Origin: Earliella scabrosa
Lineage: Eukaryota > Basidiomycota > Agaricomycetes > Polyporales > Polyporaceae
Reading direction: 5' to 3'
NCBI GenBank assembly: GCA_022605405.1
Contig: JABYQQ010000029.1
Coordinates: 399,162-463,161 of the forward strand
Length of the DNA stretch: 64,000 bases
The notes below the pieces were generated by a model. That model was given only the letters and a program-made list of their open reading frames with translations, had not been told where the DNA came from and ran no database searches. Position 1 is the first letter of the stretch; each line of letters begins with the position of its first letter. The position numbers and the translations under genes were made by a program. Shown in pieces: positions 12,010-22,637 of the stretch.

Positions 12010-12830
12010 TCAAGCCCACTGGGGAGGGATCCGCTCGAAGCGCACGAGGATCTTGCCATCGGGCAAGATCCTGAGGCCCCACAGGTATAACCCTGTCGAC
12101 CGCTGGTCGCCGGGATAGAGATCGACGTTGAGCGTCGACTCCCGGGGTCCTGTGGTCCTCAGAGATCGGCTGAAGGACACAGCCCCGCCCGAGGGATGGC
12201 CGGGGTACAGGACTACGGGGTCAACCTCTCTGCTCATCGCTCTCGCGATCGCGTCGAGGATCTGGCCGACCGTCAGGCCGGCCTGGCTCTGGGAGGCGAC
12301 CTCCTGTTCGAACCGCAGATCTCCAGACGGCTCAAAGACGAGCGTCGCCTGTTTGATCTCGGGGTGCCCGGGGAACACGAGCTCGTCGTGCAGGGTGTGG
12401 GGGGCGAACCTCGCCCGACGAACGTCCCACACCTGAGAGTAGGTGTGGAGGAGGGCATGCAGCTGCAGTTTGTGCGTGGTTCTGTCGGAGCGATCACACG
12501 TCAGGGCCTCCGAGGTCTGTAGAAATGCTCGGAGAGGTACTTACTCAACTGCAAGAACCTCCTGTGGAAGAGGCGGCGGGGAGCCCGCCCGGAACGGTGG
12601 CAGGTGGAGTGTGGCGACCGTAGTGGGCGACGGCCTAGAGACAGCGATTTCAGTCCGATCGCTCGATATAATTCAAAAATCGAGTCCTAGACTCACATAT
12701 CGCCGCCTTGAGCCTCCGGTTCGTCCGCAACCCCGCGAGGAACGAGTTCGGGGTGATGGTCGACCCGGGCGACCGCGGGAATAACCTCGCGATCAACCCA
12801 GCGGACGGCCTTACGAGCGTTATGTGCCAT
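12010..12830 (-). CDS. DUF6699 domain protein, three exons
   Basis: Three exons on the minus strand: 12830-12697, 12634-12545 and 12481-12010, 231 aa. The introns are 62 nt (12635-12696) and 63 nt (12482-12544), with GTGAGT and GTAAGT donors and TAG/CAG acceptors, and all phases agree. Exon 3 begins TTHKLQLHALL and leads into VWDVRRARF, the normal DUF6699 entry (compare LWDVRRRASPLY in the gene at 18736). It then has a helix, LTVGQILDAIARAM, and ends with GLYLWGLRILPDGKILVRF. This is the most compact of the four DUF6699 proteins here. Residues 7-11 read KAVRW, which fits the PP1-docking consensus with a Trp in the last position. Function is unknown. I built the exons by hand from splice signals, so exon 2 is the least certain part. 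Confidence 0.7.
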
Positions 12831-15511
12831 GGTATAGTGTTAAAAGGCGGGAAATGCTCTGAAGCGGGCGGTTTGTGTGGTATGAGGACGGGGAGAGGGG
12901 AATCGACCCGTCGTGGTGGTGAGAGTAGTGATAGTTGGGGAGCATTCCAGCGCGAGCGAGCGAAATCCCCTACACCGGCGGAGATTCAAACAGCACTGTC
13001 TAATTGAGTACCTACCGAATTATTTGGCAAGCTAATCGTCGGCGGAAAACCCCTGGGACGGCACAGGCCTGGCGCCAGAGGCCGCGAGTCGTGCGGGACG
13101 GCCAGCGGACCAGGGCATAGTAGGGCGAGCTCTGCCAAAGACGGCGGAAGGCCAGGTGGGAAAGGTTGATGTAATCACGGAGACCAGGGAGAGGACAGGG
13201 GTTAACGGCCAGAAATGATTGTTATGGAGAATAATGCTGGCCCAGGGACTCTTGATGCGTTGAGGAAAACGTGGTTGAGCGGCAGGAAGGTCTGCTGGAC
13301 GAGGTTACGGTCCGGGGGACCAGCCGGTATCTTCCGACGTTGTGGGCACGCGAAGGCACCACGAGGCAGAGGGTAAGCGCAGACGATAGTCGGCATGAAG
13401 GAGCGAAGGTTGTCGACCAGGGTAGACATGAGACTCCAGCAGAGAGACAGAGAGGGAACCCAGAGTGGGCAGACTGCAGACAGGACAGCGAGAGGGAGGA
13501 CGAGGAGAAGGATGAGACGACAAGTATATAGCGCCGTCCGGGCCAAAGGCGGTCCTTGGATGAGGCCATTGTCCAGATGGCCGCTGTATCACCGCCCGAA
13601 GAAGCAACCCACGCAATGACCGGCGCGCGAAGACCGCCGGCAGGAACGAGGGGACGAATGCAGGACGCCGCGCGCGAGGCCTGCGAGCGATAGTGCCTAT
13701 CGTGAGATATCAGAGGATCGATCCGTCCAGGTCTTCAAGGAGACAATTGTCCGAAGGGGATCGGTCATGAGACGAAGTCACAGGCCGCCAGGAAAAGGCC
13801 GCCCAGGCATGATGGTTGGCTAGAAGTCGAGAACTCACCTGCGCTTCTAGCTGCATGCCCCGAGCACCGCCGGATACAAGGGCGGTGGCGGGACCAATAG
13901 GCGGGAAGGTGTTGGACCCGTGGCATGTCGCCGTGTGGAGCCCAAAGAGCACTGCCTTGCGTGACAGATGGACTGCAGACTGCAGGAAAGCAGAGTCTGT
14001 GCGCGATGGACTACCCCTCGGGAGGACGAAGAGACCCTGAGACAGCGTGTGAGCGTCAGACGAAGGAGGCAGGTGCGACTTGCCTTATACGAACACATAC
14101 GCGACGGTCCTTAACCCCTTTATGTGCGAGTAAGAGGTCATTGCAATATGAGGGATAGAGAGGACAGTACATGAGAAGTAAGGGGGTGCGTATTTCGAAC
14201 GGTCTCAGCGGGAGAAAGCTGTCCTGTCCTTTTTTTCTCCCCCCGTGGCGCGTCGACCGACCACCCTGTCCGCCCAGTGCGAATTTACGGCGCGATATGC
14301 TTGAGAACGCACATCTTTCATGTGGATAGCTGACCGGTGAAGTCAGTAGAAGATCGGAGCGAGGGGGGATGAGGGGGACGAGGAACATGGACATCGGGGA
14401 GAAAGAGAGGGGCTGGCAACACTCGCACGGGGCAAGTCTTATGTACATATCTCCCGAGTTGCGTGGGCTGTCATCACGCAACATCGATCTCCCACTGGGC
14501 CCGGTCGCCCGCTGCGCGTTCCAGGAACGGCGATCGCCGCTCATATTGGGACCCCGAAAAGGCATCCATCAGCGCTCGGCCCGCTGCCGCCCACCCACAG
14601 TCATCCACATATATCTGCACAGCCCCGCCCACGACACGCCGTTTCAACGACTGACTACGACTGCTTCGTGTTTTCTTCGAGCTGGTGCTGTCTGAGCGAC
14701 GCTGGACGGTCTGAGCAGCTGTGGAACAGTGAACAGTCTCTGTTCTTATCGGGCGCCCCGCTACACGTCCCGATGATGTCACCGAGATTGACGCCAAGGC
14801 GGGAACAATGTTGCTGCAGCCGCCCGCCAAATGCGGCAGCTGTTGTATCGGGAAGGAGTCAACACGAGTCAACAATGATCAGGCGACCAACCGCACCTTG
14901 TCCGCACCGTCTGCAGCTGCGATTGCTGACCATCGTGGATTGGGTAACGATCGATAGTGAAGAGAGAGGATGCCAAAGGTGCGCACTACCAGCACTTCCT
15001 TTGACAGCGCTAGTATCAGCAGGAGCGGCAGAAGACGTACCTAGTCCCCGTCACTCTTGCCAACCCCGTTTCCTCCAATCCTCCGGCAAATTCGACATTA
15101 AACTAAGCAATTTCCACCCCTCAAAATAGACCGCATGCATCAAGTGCACTCGCCAAAACAAATCGCCCCCGGTCATCGTCATCGTGGGTGAGACTTGAGC
15201 GTCGGCGAACTTCCACCGACCGTACTAACTAGCGGCTGCAAGGGCTCGGAATAGCCGTGAGAAGGGCGAATAGAACCGTGTACGTATTAGAACCGCACTT
15301 TCCCAGTCACAAGTTGAAGTAGACAGCGCTGGTATACGATAAGACCCACTTCAAGGAGCGTAGTCGCCACTTTGAATGACCACGGGTCTTCCATTGAACC
15401 CTGTTGGCGATAGGCAGGGCTCCTCGCGCAAGCACCATTCACCGACTGTGAAGACGCTTTATATTGACCGTCAATTCGCAGTCCAGGTACGCATACCGCT
15501 GCGCCATCGCC
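12831..15511. other. 2.7-kb interval with no supported gene
   Basis: Overlapping ORFs on both strands, such as 13202-13569 minus and 14056-14565 minus, lack domain or splice evidence. A weak TATA-like element (TTTATATT, about 15458-15465) lies 47 bp before the ATG of the downstream P450 gene. Confidence 0.45.
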
Positions 15512-17619
15512 ATGCCATCGAGTGGCAACGAGTCCAGCATCCCGGAGTCTCTGTACCTCGCAACTCTGACCGCCCTCCTGGTAGGGCTGTGTGCGGCATG
15601 CGTGGCAACTCCTTTCAGGCGAATGCTGTCGAAGGCGCCGTCTGGGAGTATCTTGCCACCTGGACCGCGAGGATGGCCGTTGATCGGTAATGTACTTGAC
15701 CTCCCGAAGCTAGATCGAGCCGGTGGCTTCCGGAAACTCTGCGCAAAATACGGTATGTGTGCATGTGTGTCAGTGCTATTTGTCGCAACAATCGACACTG
15801 ACCGCATCGTAGGGGATCTTGTCCATCTCAAAAATTTCGGTCAAGATATCGTCGTCATCGGCTCGTACGACGTCGCCTGGGACCTCCTCGACCGGCGGTC
15901 CGCGATTTATTCAGACAGACCACCGTTGATTATGGGCGAGCTGTACGTCTTCGTTCGTCTTTCGAGATGCTGTATACTGACGCGCAGCTCCTCAGGACAG
16001 GGTTCACAGAATGGGACGCGGTCCTGAAGCAATACGGCCCGGAGTGGCGCGCACATAGACGCGTGCTACACCAAGAGCTTATCCCGAATGCCATCGTCCG
16101 GTACCAGCCGGTCCAGCGCCGCATGGCACGCCAGCTTCTACAGGACCTCCTGAATGACCCGAAGTCGCTCGCTAGACACGTAGAACGGTGAGCTATCTGG
16201 CTCTATCTGCTAATCGGAGTGCTCACACCAAGGGTCCATAGCGTTTTTGCAGGCACGGCGCTGTCGGTTGCGTACGGGCTCGACATCTTCAAAGGCGGCG
16301 ACGTGTATATTCCCTACGTGCGCGAGATCATCGAGACAGCGATCGCATGTACCGTTCCCGGCAAGTACCTCGTCGAGGCGATTCCCCTGCTGCAACACGT
16401 CCCTCGCTGGCTTCCCGGCGCTGGCTTCAAGCGCGAAGCGGTAGCCGTCAGCAAGCGGATGTCATATATTCTTCGAAAACTCCTCGAGACGGGCAAGAAT
16501 AATTTTGTGAGGGGGCCTCTGATCTGCAGGTGTTGAATGTTCCGTTGACGTGACGGGCTTCATCAGACACAGGATGCTCCTCAAGATTCCATCCTGTCAC
16601 ATATGCTGCGGAACACCGCGCATATGGACGAGGATGTGGCAGCGGAGGAGGAAGAGAAATGCGCCGGAATTACGGCGACCGTGTACGCCGGTGTGTTCAC
16701 CTCTACTTGGCCTGAATGACTTACGTTAACAACCGGTTGCAGCTGGCGCAGATACGGTGAGCAGGACTCTCATTCGTACCTGCATTTACGGACGCTAATT
16801 CACGCCTAGACGGAATCGGCCATCACAGCGTTCTTCCTGGCAATGGCGCTCCACCCCGACGCGCAAAAGAAGGCGCAAGCCGAGCTCGACCGTGTCGTAG
16901 GCCCTCACCGGCTCCCCGACTTCTCCGATCGCCATGCGCTCCCTTACGTGAACGCACTCTTGAAGGAGCTGGCCAGGTGGCACGTCGTCATACCGACCTG
17001 TGTTCCCCATGCTACGATCCAGGACGACGTCTACAACGGCTACTTCATACCAAAGGGGTCTCAAATCGTCCCGAACGCGTGGTACGAGCGTTGCTGCCGT
17101 CGTGATTTCTTCTCCGTGTCGACTGAGTGGCGTGTAGGGCGTTCTCCCGAGACCCGACCGTGTACCTTGACCCCGAGCGGTTCGAGCCCGAGCGATTCCT
17201 CAAAGACGGACGGCTAGACCCCACGGTGCGAGACCCGTACTCGTTCGTCTTCGGATTCGGGAGAAGGTGCGCACCTGCCACTGGACACGAGACTCGTCTC
17301 TGATTCGAACCACCCAACGGCCTCGCAGGAGATGTCCCGGCCGCCACCTCGCCGACGCGTCCCTGTTCATCATGTGCGCCTCGATCCTGCATGCGTTCAA
17401 CATCTCGCCGGCAGAGGATGCGGACGGGAACCCCCTGCCTCTCGAGGCACGGTTCACGAAGCATCTCACGACGTCGTAAGTCTGCTGCGGGTTGGGGATG
17501 GGTCGTGCTCCAGTGCTTGACACATTTTCTGCAGGTATGCGGAGGAGTTTGAGTGCGAGATTCGTGCTCGCTCTCCTGGGGCAGCGGCGTTGATCGCTTC
17601 AGCCGGGCAGGATCAGTGA
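15512..17619 (+). CDS. cytochrome P450 monooxygenase, OrdA-like, 10 exons
   Basis: Exons: 15512-15752, 15813-15942, 15996-16187, 16242-16506, 16567-16690, 16743-16756, 16810-17081, 17138-17266, 17329-17475 and 17535-17619, giving 532 aa. It is a haem monooxygenase with an N-terminal membrane anchor (about residues 10-30) and a Pro-rich hinge, LPPGPRGWPLIGN. The substrate-side I-helix reads AGADTTES. The ExxR pair is ELAR, the PERF-type motif is DPERFEPERF, and the haem loop is FGFGRRRCPG with its Cys ligand. Length is normal for the superfamily. Exon 6 is only 14 nt and encodes AGADT. The 17267-17328 acceptor was chosen because it restores FxxGxRxC. The hinge and haem loop resemble the fungal family often annotated O-methylsterigmatocystin oxidoreductase-like; the substrate is unknown. 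No polyketide synthase, NRPS or terpene synthase lies nearby. Confidence 0.88.
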
Positions 17620-18735
17620 GGTGGTCACCATCTTCGCCAATTTTGGGTCGTATTCTGGTGAGTATTCGTGGTGATCGCACATGCACTTCGATCGTGAAGT
17701 TCCGCCCCCAGCGTCTAGAGCGAGGAGGTCCTCGGAACATCGGCCCGCTGCTCCCGAGATAGCGCTTGAAAAGTGACGTGTCACCCAGGCGCTTGTCCGA
17801 GCACTTCTTGACTTCGCAACATGACATCCTCCTGCTCCAGCCTCGAGCTCCCTGACCGCGTCGACCAGCCCCACAACTACCAGTAGTGCTACGTCGAATG
17901 TCTCAAATTGGATGCAATGAATTTGTCTTGACTGCCCTCGGTACGCTACGGACGCGTCTAGTACCAACGTCGAACTAGAAGGTCCAATATTCAAGTTCGA
18001 ATCTCCCTACATAGCCCCCACTTCCACCATTCATGACAAATGGTCGCATGTATGCGCTGCTACGCTCATGGTATGTCTCACTTATACTCGGAAGAGAAGG
18101 AGGGACCCGTCTTGAACAGCGCTGTTGCGCGCTCTCAAATGATGACGCGCCCCACACTGGCCGCGATGAAGGTCGTTCACCATTTGATTGGTCTGTTGAA
18201 TTAGACTGGAGGTGCGTCTTCTACAACTTAGGTCTTGAATTGACGCGGTGTGCGCCCAACAGCGCCCTCGGTGCTTGTCAGCAGTCACTCTGCATACGAG
18301 AGATCTGATGAAACGCGGGTCTTGTCTGGAACAGGGGCCCCGACGTCATCATGTGCAACTTGAAGATTTTGTATGTTCAATTTTGCGCTCGCTGCGGCTG
18401 CACTACGTCGATACAGATGGGTGGGAGGCCCCGCAAAGGATGAAACCTTCACAAGAAGCACGGGTCTCGTGTTGGGTCGGTGAGTGCTACTGTGGCGCGT
18501 TCTTCATTCTCGCCGCTGCTTCCTCTGCTCACCTACCTCCACTGCAGATCTAGTTTGGAGACAGCTCCATTCTCGGTCATCATTCAAGTGGGAATGAACA
18601 TCTGTGGCTGCCGACTGACGAGCATCCACCGTTCTCTGTGGCGATTCTTTAACTCTCGTCAAGCTATGCGCCCCCTACGCCCAACCCTTCAATCCCCAAC
18701 ACCATATCGACGTGGCCTCACTGCCAACACTCACG
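17620..18735. other. intergenic, nothing recognised
   Basis: About 1.1 kb between the P450 gene and the DUF6699 gene. Short ORFs only. Confidence 0.45.
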
Positions 18736-19665
18736 ATGAACGACCCCTACGTAGCGTTCCGTAGACACGACAGGCGACACTCCAGTCGCGACTATACCCG
18801 GGTCGAAGTAATTTACTATCGACTCAAACTTTCAGAACCGCCACCGGCTCCAAGACCTGCCCTCGTACCTCTGCCGAACGACATAGACAATCGCATTGAG
18901 GTTTGCCAACCTTCGAGCAGCAAGCTTCAACAGCCGACCATCAGAGAACGCCGCCACAGCGAACCCTCCTCCCCACCCCACCAACGGAAGCGTCGACGCG
19001 TCCACTTCGCTGATGAGCTACGAGTTCATAACTACGACCCAGAAGACAGACCTGCTCGTCAGCCGTCCCCGATCCCCCCTCCAGTCCCGCCCAAGCCCTC
19101 CCCACCCCGGGGCTATCCCTCTTCCACCGCGCCTCACACTTCCACAAAGCCCTCAACCGGCCTCCACGACATCCTCATCTCCTTCCCACCCCGCCTCTGG
19201 GACGTGCGCCGGCGCGCGAGTCCCCTCTACGACCCACATCACCAATCGCGCTTCTCCGAGCCCGTCTTCCCCTCCCGCCCCTCCATGCCCGCTCTCCGCC
19301 TCGCCTTCGTCCCCTGCAGCCGCACCGAGCTCGCATGGCTCCACACCGTCCCGGTCCCGCCCTTCCGGACTCATCTCGTTGTCGAAGACGTCCTGCGCGC
19401 GGTCAGCACGGAGCTCCTCAGAAGGAGCGCGTGCTGGGACCTCTATGCGGATCACCCGTGCTTTGCGCGCGCCGTGGCGGCACAGCAGGTCCGCGCGCGC
19501 GAGGGGCATACGGATACCCCGTTCTATGAGGACGGTATCCGGAATGTGGACTTGTATCATCTGGAGCGCGAGGGCGCGTACGGGCCGCTGTGGTTTAGGG
19601 GCCTGAAGGAGGAGACGCTGCGCGGGGGTGAGGTCGTCTATCGAGTTGTGCTCAGCTACGCGTGA
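18736..19665 (+). CDS. DUF6699 domain protein with RVxF motif
   Basis: Single exon, 309 aa. The first roughly 150 residues are Pro/Ser/Arg-rich and disordered. The remainder is a DUF6699 domain: LWDVRRRASPLY at its start, then LRLAFVPCS, a helix VVEDVLRAVSTELLR, and a C-terminal strand GGEVVYRVVLSYA. Residues 86-93 read RRRVHFAD, the same RVxF-type motif with upstream basic and downstream acidic residues as RRVSFSD in the gene at 6788. The frame is open a little upstream, but the ATG at 18736 is the first Met. Function is unknown. Confidence 0.75.
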   Translation: MNDPYVAFRRHDRRHSSRDYTRVEVIYYRLKLSEPPPAPRPALVPLPNDIDNRIEVCQPSSSKLQQPTIRERRHSEPSSPPHQRKRRRVHFADELRVHNYDPEDRPARQPSPIPPPVPPKPSPPRGYPSSTAPHTSTKPSTGLHDILISFPPRLWDVRRRASPLYDPHHQSRFSEPVFPSRPSMPALRLAFVPCSRTELAWLHTVPVPPFRTHLVVEDVLRAVSTELLRRSACWDLYADHPCFARAVAAQQVRAREGHTDTPFYEDGIRNVDLYHLEREGAYGPLWFRGLKEETLRGGEVVYRVVLSYA

Positions 19666-20815
19666 AGTCTGCGAGGCAAGACGTGTTCGCGTGTAAGTCG
19701 ATGCAATCGGTGTGGTTTTGCTGGACAATGGCTGACCGTATATGCGTGCGAAGTAGGCTTGGGTCTTGAGACTGCTCGTTGGGCGCAGAATGTCCTCGCC
19801 CATCCCGATTTCATGATCCGGTCGTTACTAGTGGCCATGCGGCGAACGCCCTACACGCATACGCTCGGTCTGCGCCAGTCCCTCGCGCCGTGCCATGTCT
19901 GGCTTGTCATTGTGGTAGGTCTTGTATGGATGTACCGTGCAGTCCAGTGGTCGCGCGCGGTGCTTTCCATGGCATGTAGTGACTGCCAGCTGTATCCAGG
20001 AGGATGAGATACGCAGGAGGATCCGGCTTACGGACTAGAAGTTCGTCCGAGGTGTAACCGCTTCACGGAACTCATGACATTCACGACGTATTCACGACGA
20101 TGTCTCCCTCCATGAAAATGCACTTCACGCGCGCGCGACGCGAATTCATCATGGGCGTCCTCGAGGCCGTTCGTCCTCGGACGATGGTGGGCGCCGAGAA
20201 GACAAAGGATGAACGTGTGCGCAACGCGACTCGGTGAGTTCCGAATCAACCGCTCTTCTCTGCGAGGATCGCCACCACCGCCTGCCGCAGGGACGCGCAC
20301 TTGTACTTACCTGGAGGAGGTCCTCCACTCCGAACATCCGTCTCCTCATCCATCCTCCTACCCATCGTCTCCATCCCCGCGGCCGGCGGCGACACGCACT
20401 CGAAATCGCCGCCCACGAAGTACTGACGCGTGCTGTCCACGCCAGCGAGCTGTGCGCCCAAACGCACCTGTTCGCCACGTTCCGCTGATCCCGCCCATTG
20501 CTCCTGGTGCACTTGCACCGGCCGCAAACTCTGATAGCTGCGATAACTCTTGCAAACTCCGCCCAACTGCCCATCCGGGCGAAGGCTGCTGGCGTGGCGT
20601 CCCGGTGGGAACGGCACGCCTTTCTTTGTCTTGAGAGTTCTGACGTTATGTTCTGTGCGACAGTCCGGATATGGGAACTCCCTAAACGGGACGTGATCTC
20701 GCTGTCGCATGCTCAGCAGTTGCCACTCCGGGCAGGTGCGCACTCGGGGCGGTATATAAAGACGTCGGAGGGCAGGCGCAGCTTAGCATACGACCACCAC
20801 CATCCCGCCCGCACG
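19666..20815. other. intergenic with TATA-bearing promoter at its right end
   Basis: No supported gene. The upstream in-frame extension of the next gene (20498-20815) reads as unstructured sequence and includes the TATA box at 20752, so I treat it as promoter rather than coding. Confidence 0.5.
20752..20760 (+). promoter_or_regulatory. TATA box
   Basis: GTATATAAA lies about 60 bp upstream of the ATG at 20816, normal spacing for a fungal core promoter. It supports that start over the longer open frame. Confidence 0.65.
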
Positions 20816-21778
20816 ATGTCGACCGAGTTATACTATCCCGTCCCGTCTTACATCCAGGATCTTGACCGGCGACGCAACCTTGCTCAAGTCGCCGGGTCTC
20901 CCAAGTCGCTCCTCTCGCTCCTCTCGACTCCCCGTCGAGGACCAAGCATCCCCCATCCTTCGATGTGGGCTCTGCGCATGACGCCGGGACTCACCATGCC
21001 CCCCACGCCCCGTCTCCCAAGCGCGTCCCTCCCAGAGCTCGAGGAGGACGAAGACTACCCCGCTCCCGTCGAGTCTCTCTTCGCTCCGACGCCCATTACC
21101 CCGACCACTTCGCCGCTCCTGTTCCTCGAAGCGCCGTCCGCAGAGGCCGAGTCCGAGCCCGAGCACCTCCCTCAGCCACACATCGACGCGTTCCTCGCAG
21201 TCCCCTGGGGTCGCGCAGTCCCATCGTTCACATGGGATCTGCTCTGCAACCCACTCACTGCGCTGCTCAAGCCGGAGAACCAGACGATCGAGTTGGGCAT
21301 CCTACGGTGCGTAGCCGTGCGCTCGGAGTCGATGGGGCACGACGACGGTCTCCGCTCACTCGTGCTCGTCTTCCCGTTCCTCCCGCTGGAGATCGAAGTG
21401 ACGCACCCGCGCACACACCCCTCACACCGCACGGAGGACCCAGAGACCGCGTCGCCTGAGCAAGAACAGGAAGCGGCGGCGGTGACGATCTGGGATGTGC
21501 TTGAGGGCCTGTACCGCGGACTGCGTGCACCGATCGCGGAGGAGGAGCTCGCGCGGCTCTCCGAGTCCGAGCGCGGCACGATGCAGAGGGCGGCCGCGGC
21601 GCGATGCGAGGTGCTGCCTGGCGACGCGCATGCGCTGCATGGTCTGCGGAAGGTGGACTACCTCGCGCGCCGGAGGAGGTTCCTCGGGGTGCGGCCTGCC
21701 TTGAGGCAGGAGCTCCCGCTGGGCCGGAGGCTTGGCGAGGTGTTTGTCGTCGAGGTGGGCACGTCCGATCTGGAGTGA
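20816..21778 (+). CDS. DUF6699-like protein
   Basis: Single exon, 320 aa. N-terminus MSTELYYPVPSYIQDLDRRR, then a Pro- and Glu-rich linker with an acidic run ELEEDEDY. The C-terminal two thirds match DUF6699 in outline: HIDAFLAVPWGRAVPSFTWD, a strand LELGILRCVAV-like segment, a helix VTIWDVLEGLYRGLRAP, and RRRFLGVRPALRQ. It belongs to the same family as the genes at 6788, 12010 and 18736 but is more divergent, and I see no RVxF motif in it. The gene lies 1.15 kb after the DUF6699 gene at 18736 in the same orientation, so local duplication is likely. Function is unknown. Confidence 0.72.
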   Translation: MSTELYYPVPSYIQDLDRRRNLAQVAGSPKSLLSLLSTPRRGPSIPHPSMWALRMTPGLTMPPTPRLPSASLPELEEDEDYPAPVESLFAPTPITPTTSPLLFLEAPSAEAESEPEHLPQPHIDAFLAVPWGRAVPSFTWDLLCNPLTALLKPENQTIELGILRCVAVRSESMGHDDGLRSLVLVFPFLPLEIEVTHPRTHPSHRTEDPETASPEQEQEAAAVTIWDVLEGLYRGLRAPIAEEELARLSESERGTMQRAAAARCEVLPGDAHALHGLRKVDYLARRRRFLGVRPALRQELPLGRRLGEVFVVEVGTSDLE

Positions 21779-22637
21779 TCTGCGAGGCCCGGGCGGTCTG
21801 GCGGATTGCGGACTTGTATTTGTAGCTCGATACCCAGCTGTGCCGTTATGTGTTGTACTTTAGCCTACTGCTCTGCCTTTGTACTGTACTGACATCGATG
21901 TACCGTGTTGTTCTGTCTCGTCTAGCTCTGTCTTTCTTGCATATGTCGATTATCATCCGGAGACGTGTTGTGAACGTTGTACCTACCACCCCAACTCACG
22001 ATTTGTACTGGCTACGCCGTTCGAATAGGCTTTGAGATGTGAGGAATTCATGGATGCGAAGTCAAGAGTCGACTGGCAGATCAGGCTCGTGGGAAGATGA
22101 CGTAGCGAATCACAACGCATCCCCGGTTGTCCGCCTGCGTTCCTTCAGGCCCTCTCTCGTCCCCTCCTCGACAACCTAGGCCATCGCAACCTTGAATGCT
22201 CACCTCGGCGACGCCTTACCCTGGTCAAGCTCGCGCTCTAGCATTGCGTCTCAATCGCTCATACCAGGCTCAAGGGTCAATCGCAGTCGACTCCGTCTCC
22301 CCACCTCCATACGACACGGTTCGTGGTGGCAGATAGCCTGGACGGTATCTCGCTAGCATGTGGGCAATACCGCATACAGGAGGGGTTGGAGCATTAGGCT
22401 TGACGTAGAGAGCCGGAAGGGGATTCAAGTACGTCCTGTTTTGCATCGACCGTGAACAAGCATGCTTAACCAACAATTGAAGCTGCCTCACCTCTACCAG
22501 AACATCGAAACTGTTCTCTCCTCCTGTTGCGTCATCGCGACGTATCTGAGTCTCTGCCTCGCGCTCGTGCCGGCGTTCACTCAGCGCCAGATGGCTCCGA
22601 GTCATCCATCCTCGAAAATTTCTCTCTTCGCACCAGC
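21779..22637. other. intergenic, nothing recognised
   Basis: About 860 bp between the DUF6699-like gene and the F-box gene. No motif or ORF worth naming. Confidence 0.45.

Noticed and set aside
13202..13569. Minus-strand frames with a hydrophobic Ser-rich start and a TATATA nearby, possible small secreted protein
   Set aside because: Two competing frames cover the same DNA, the Cys pattern is irregular and no homolog is recognised.
17281..17340. GGTTCGAATC on the minus strand, a tRNA B-box look-alike
   Set aside because: No A-box or cloverleaf around it; it lies in an intron of the P450 gene.
17980..18010. GTTCGAATC on the plus strand, second tRNA B-box look-alike
   Set aside because: No complementary stems or A-box can be drawn.
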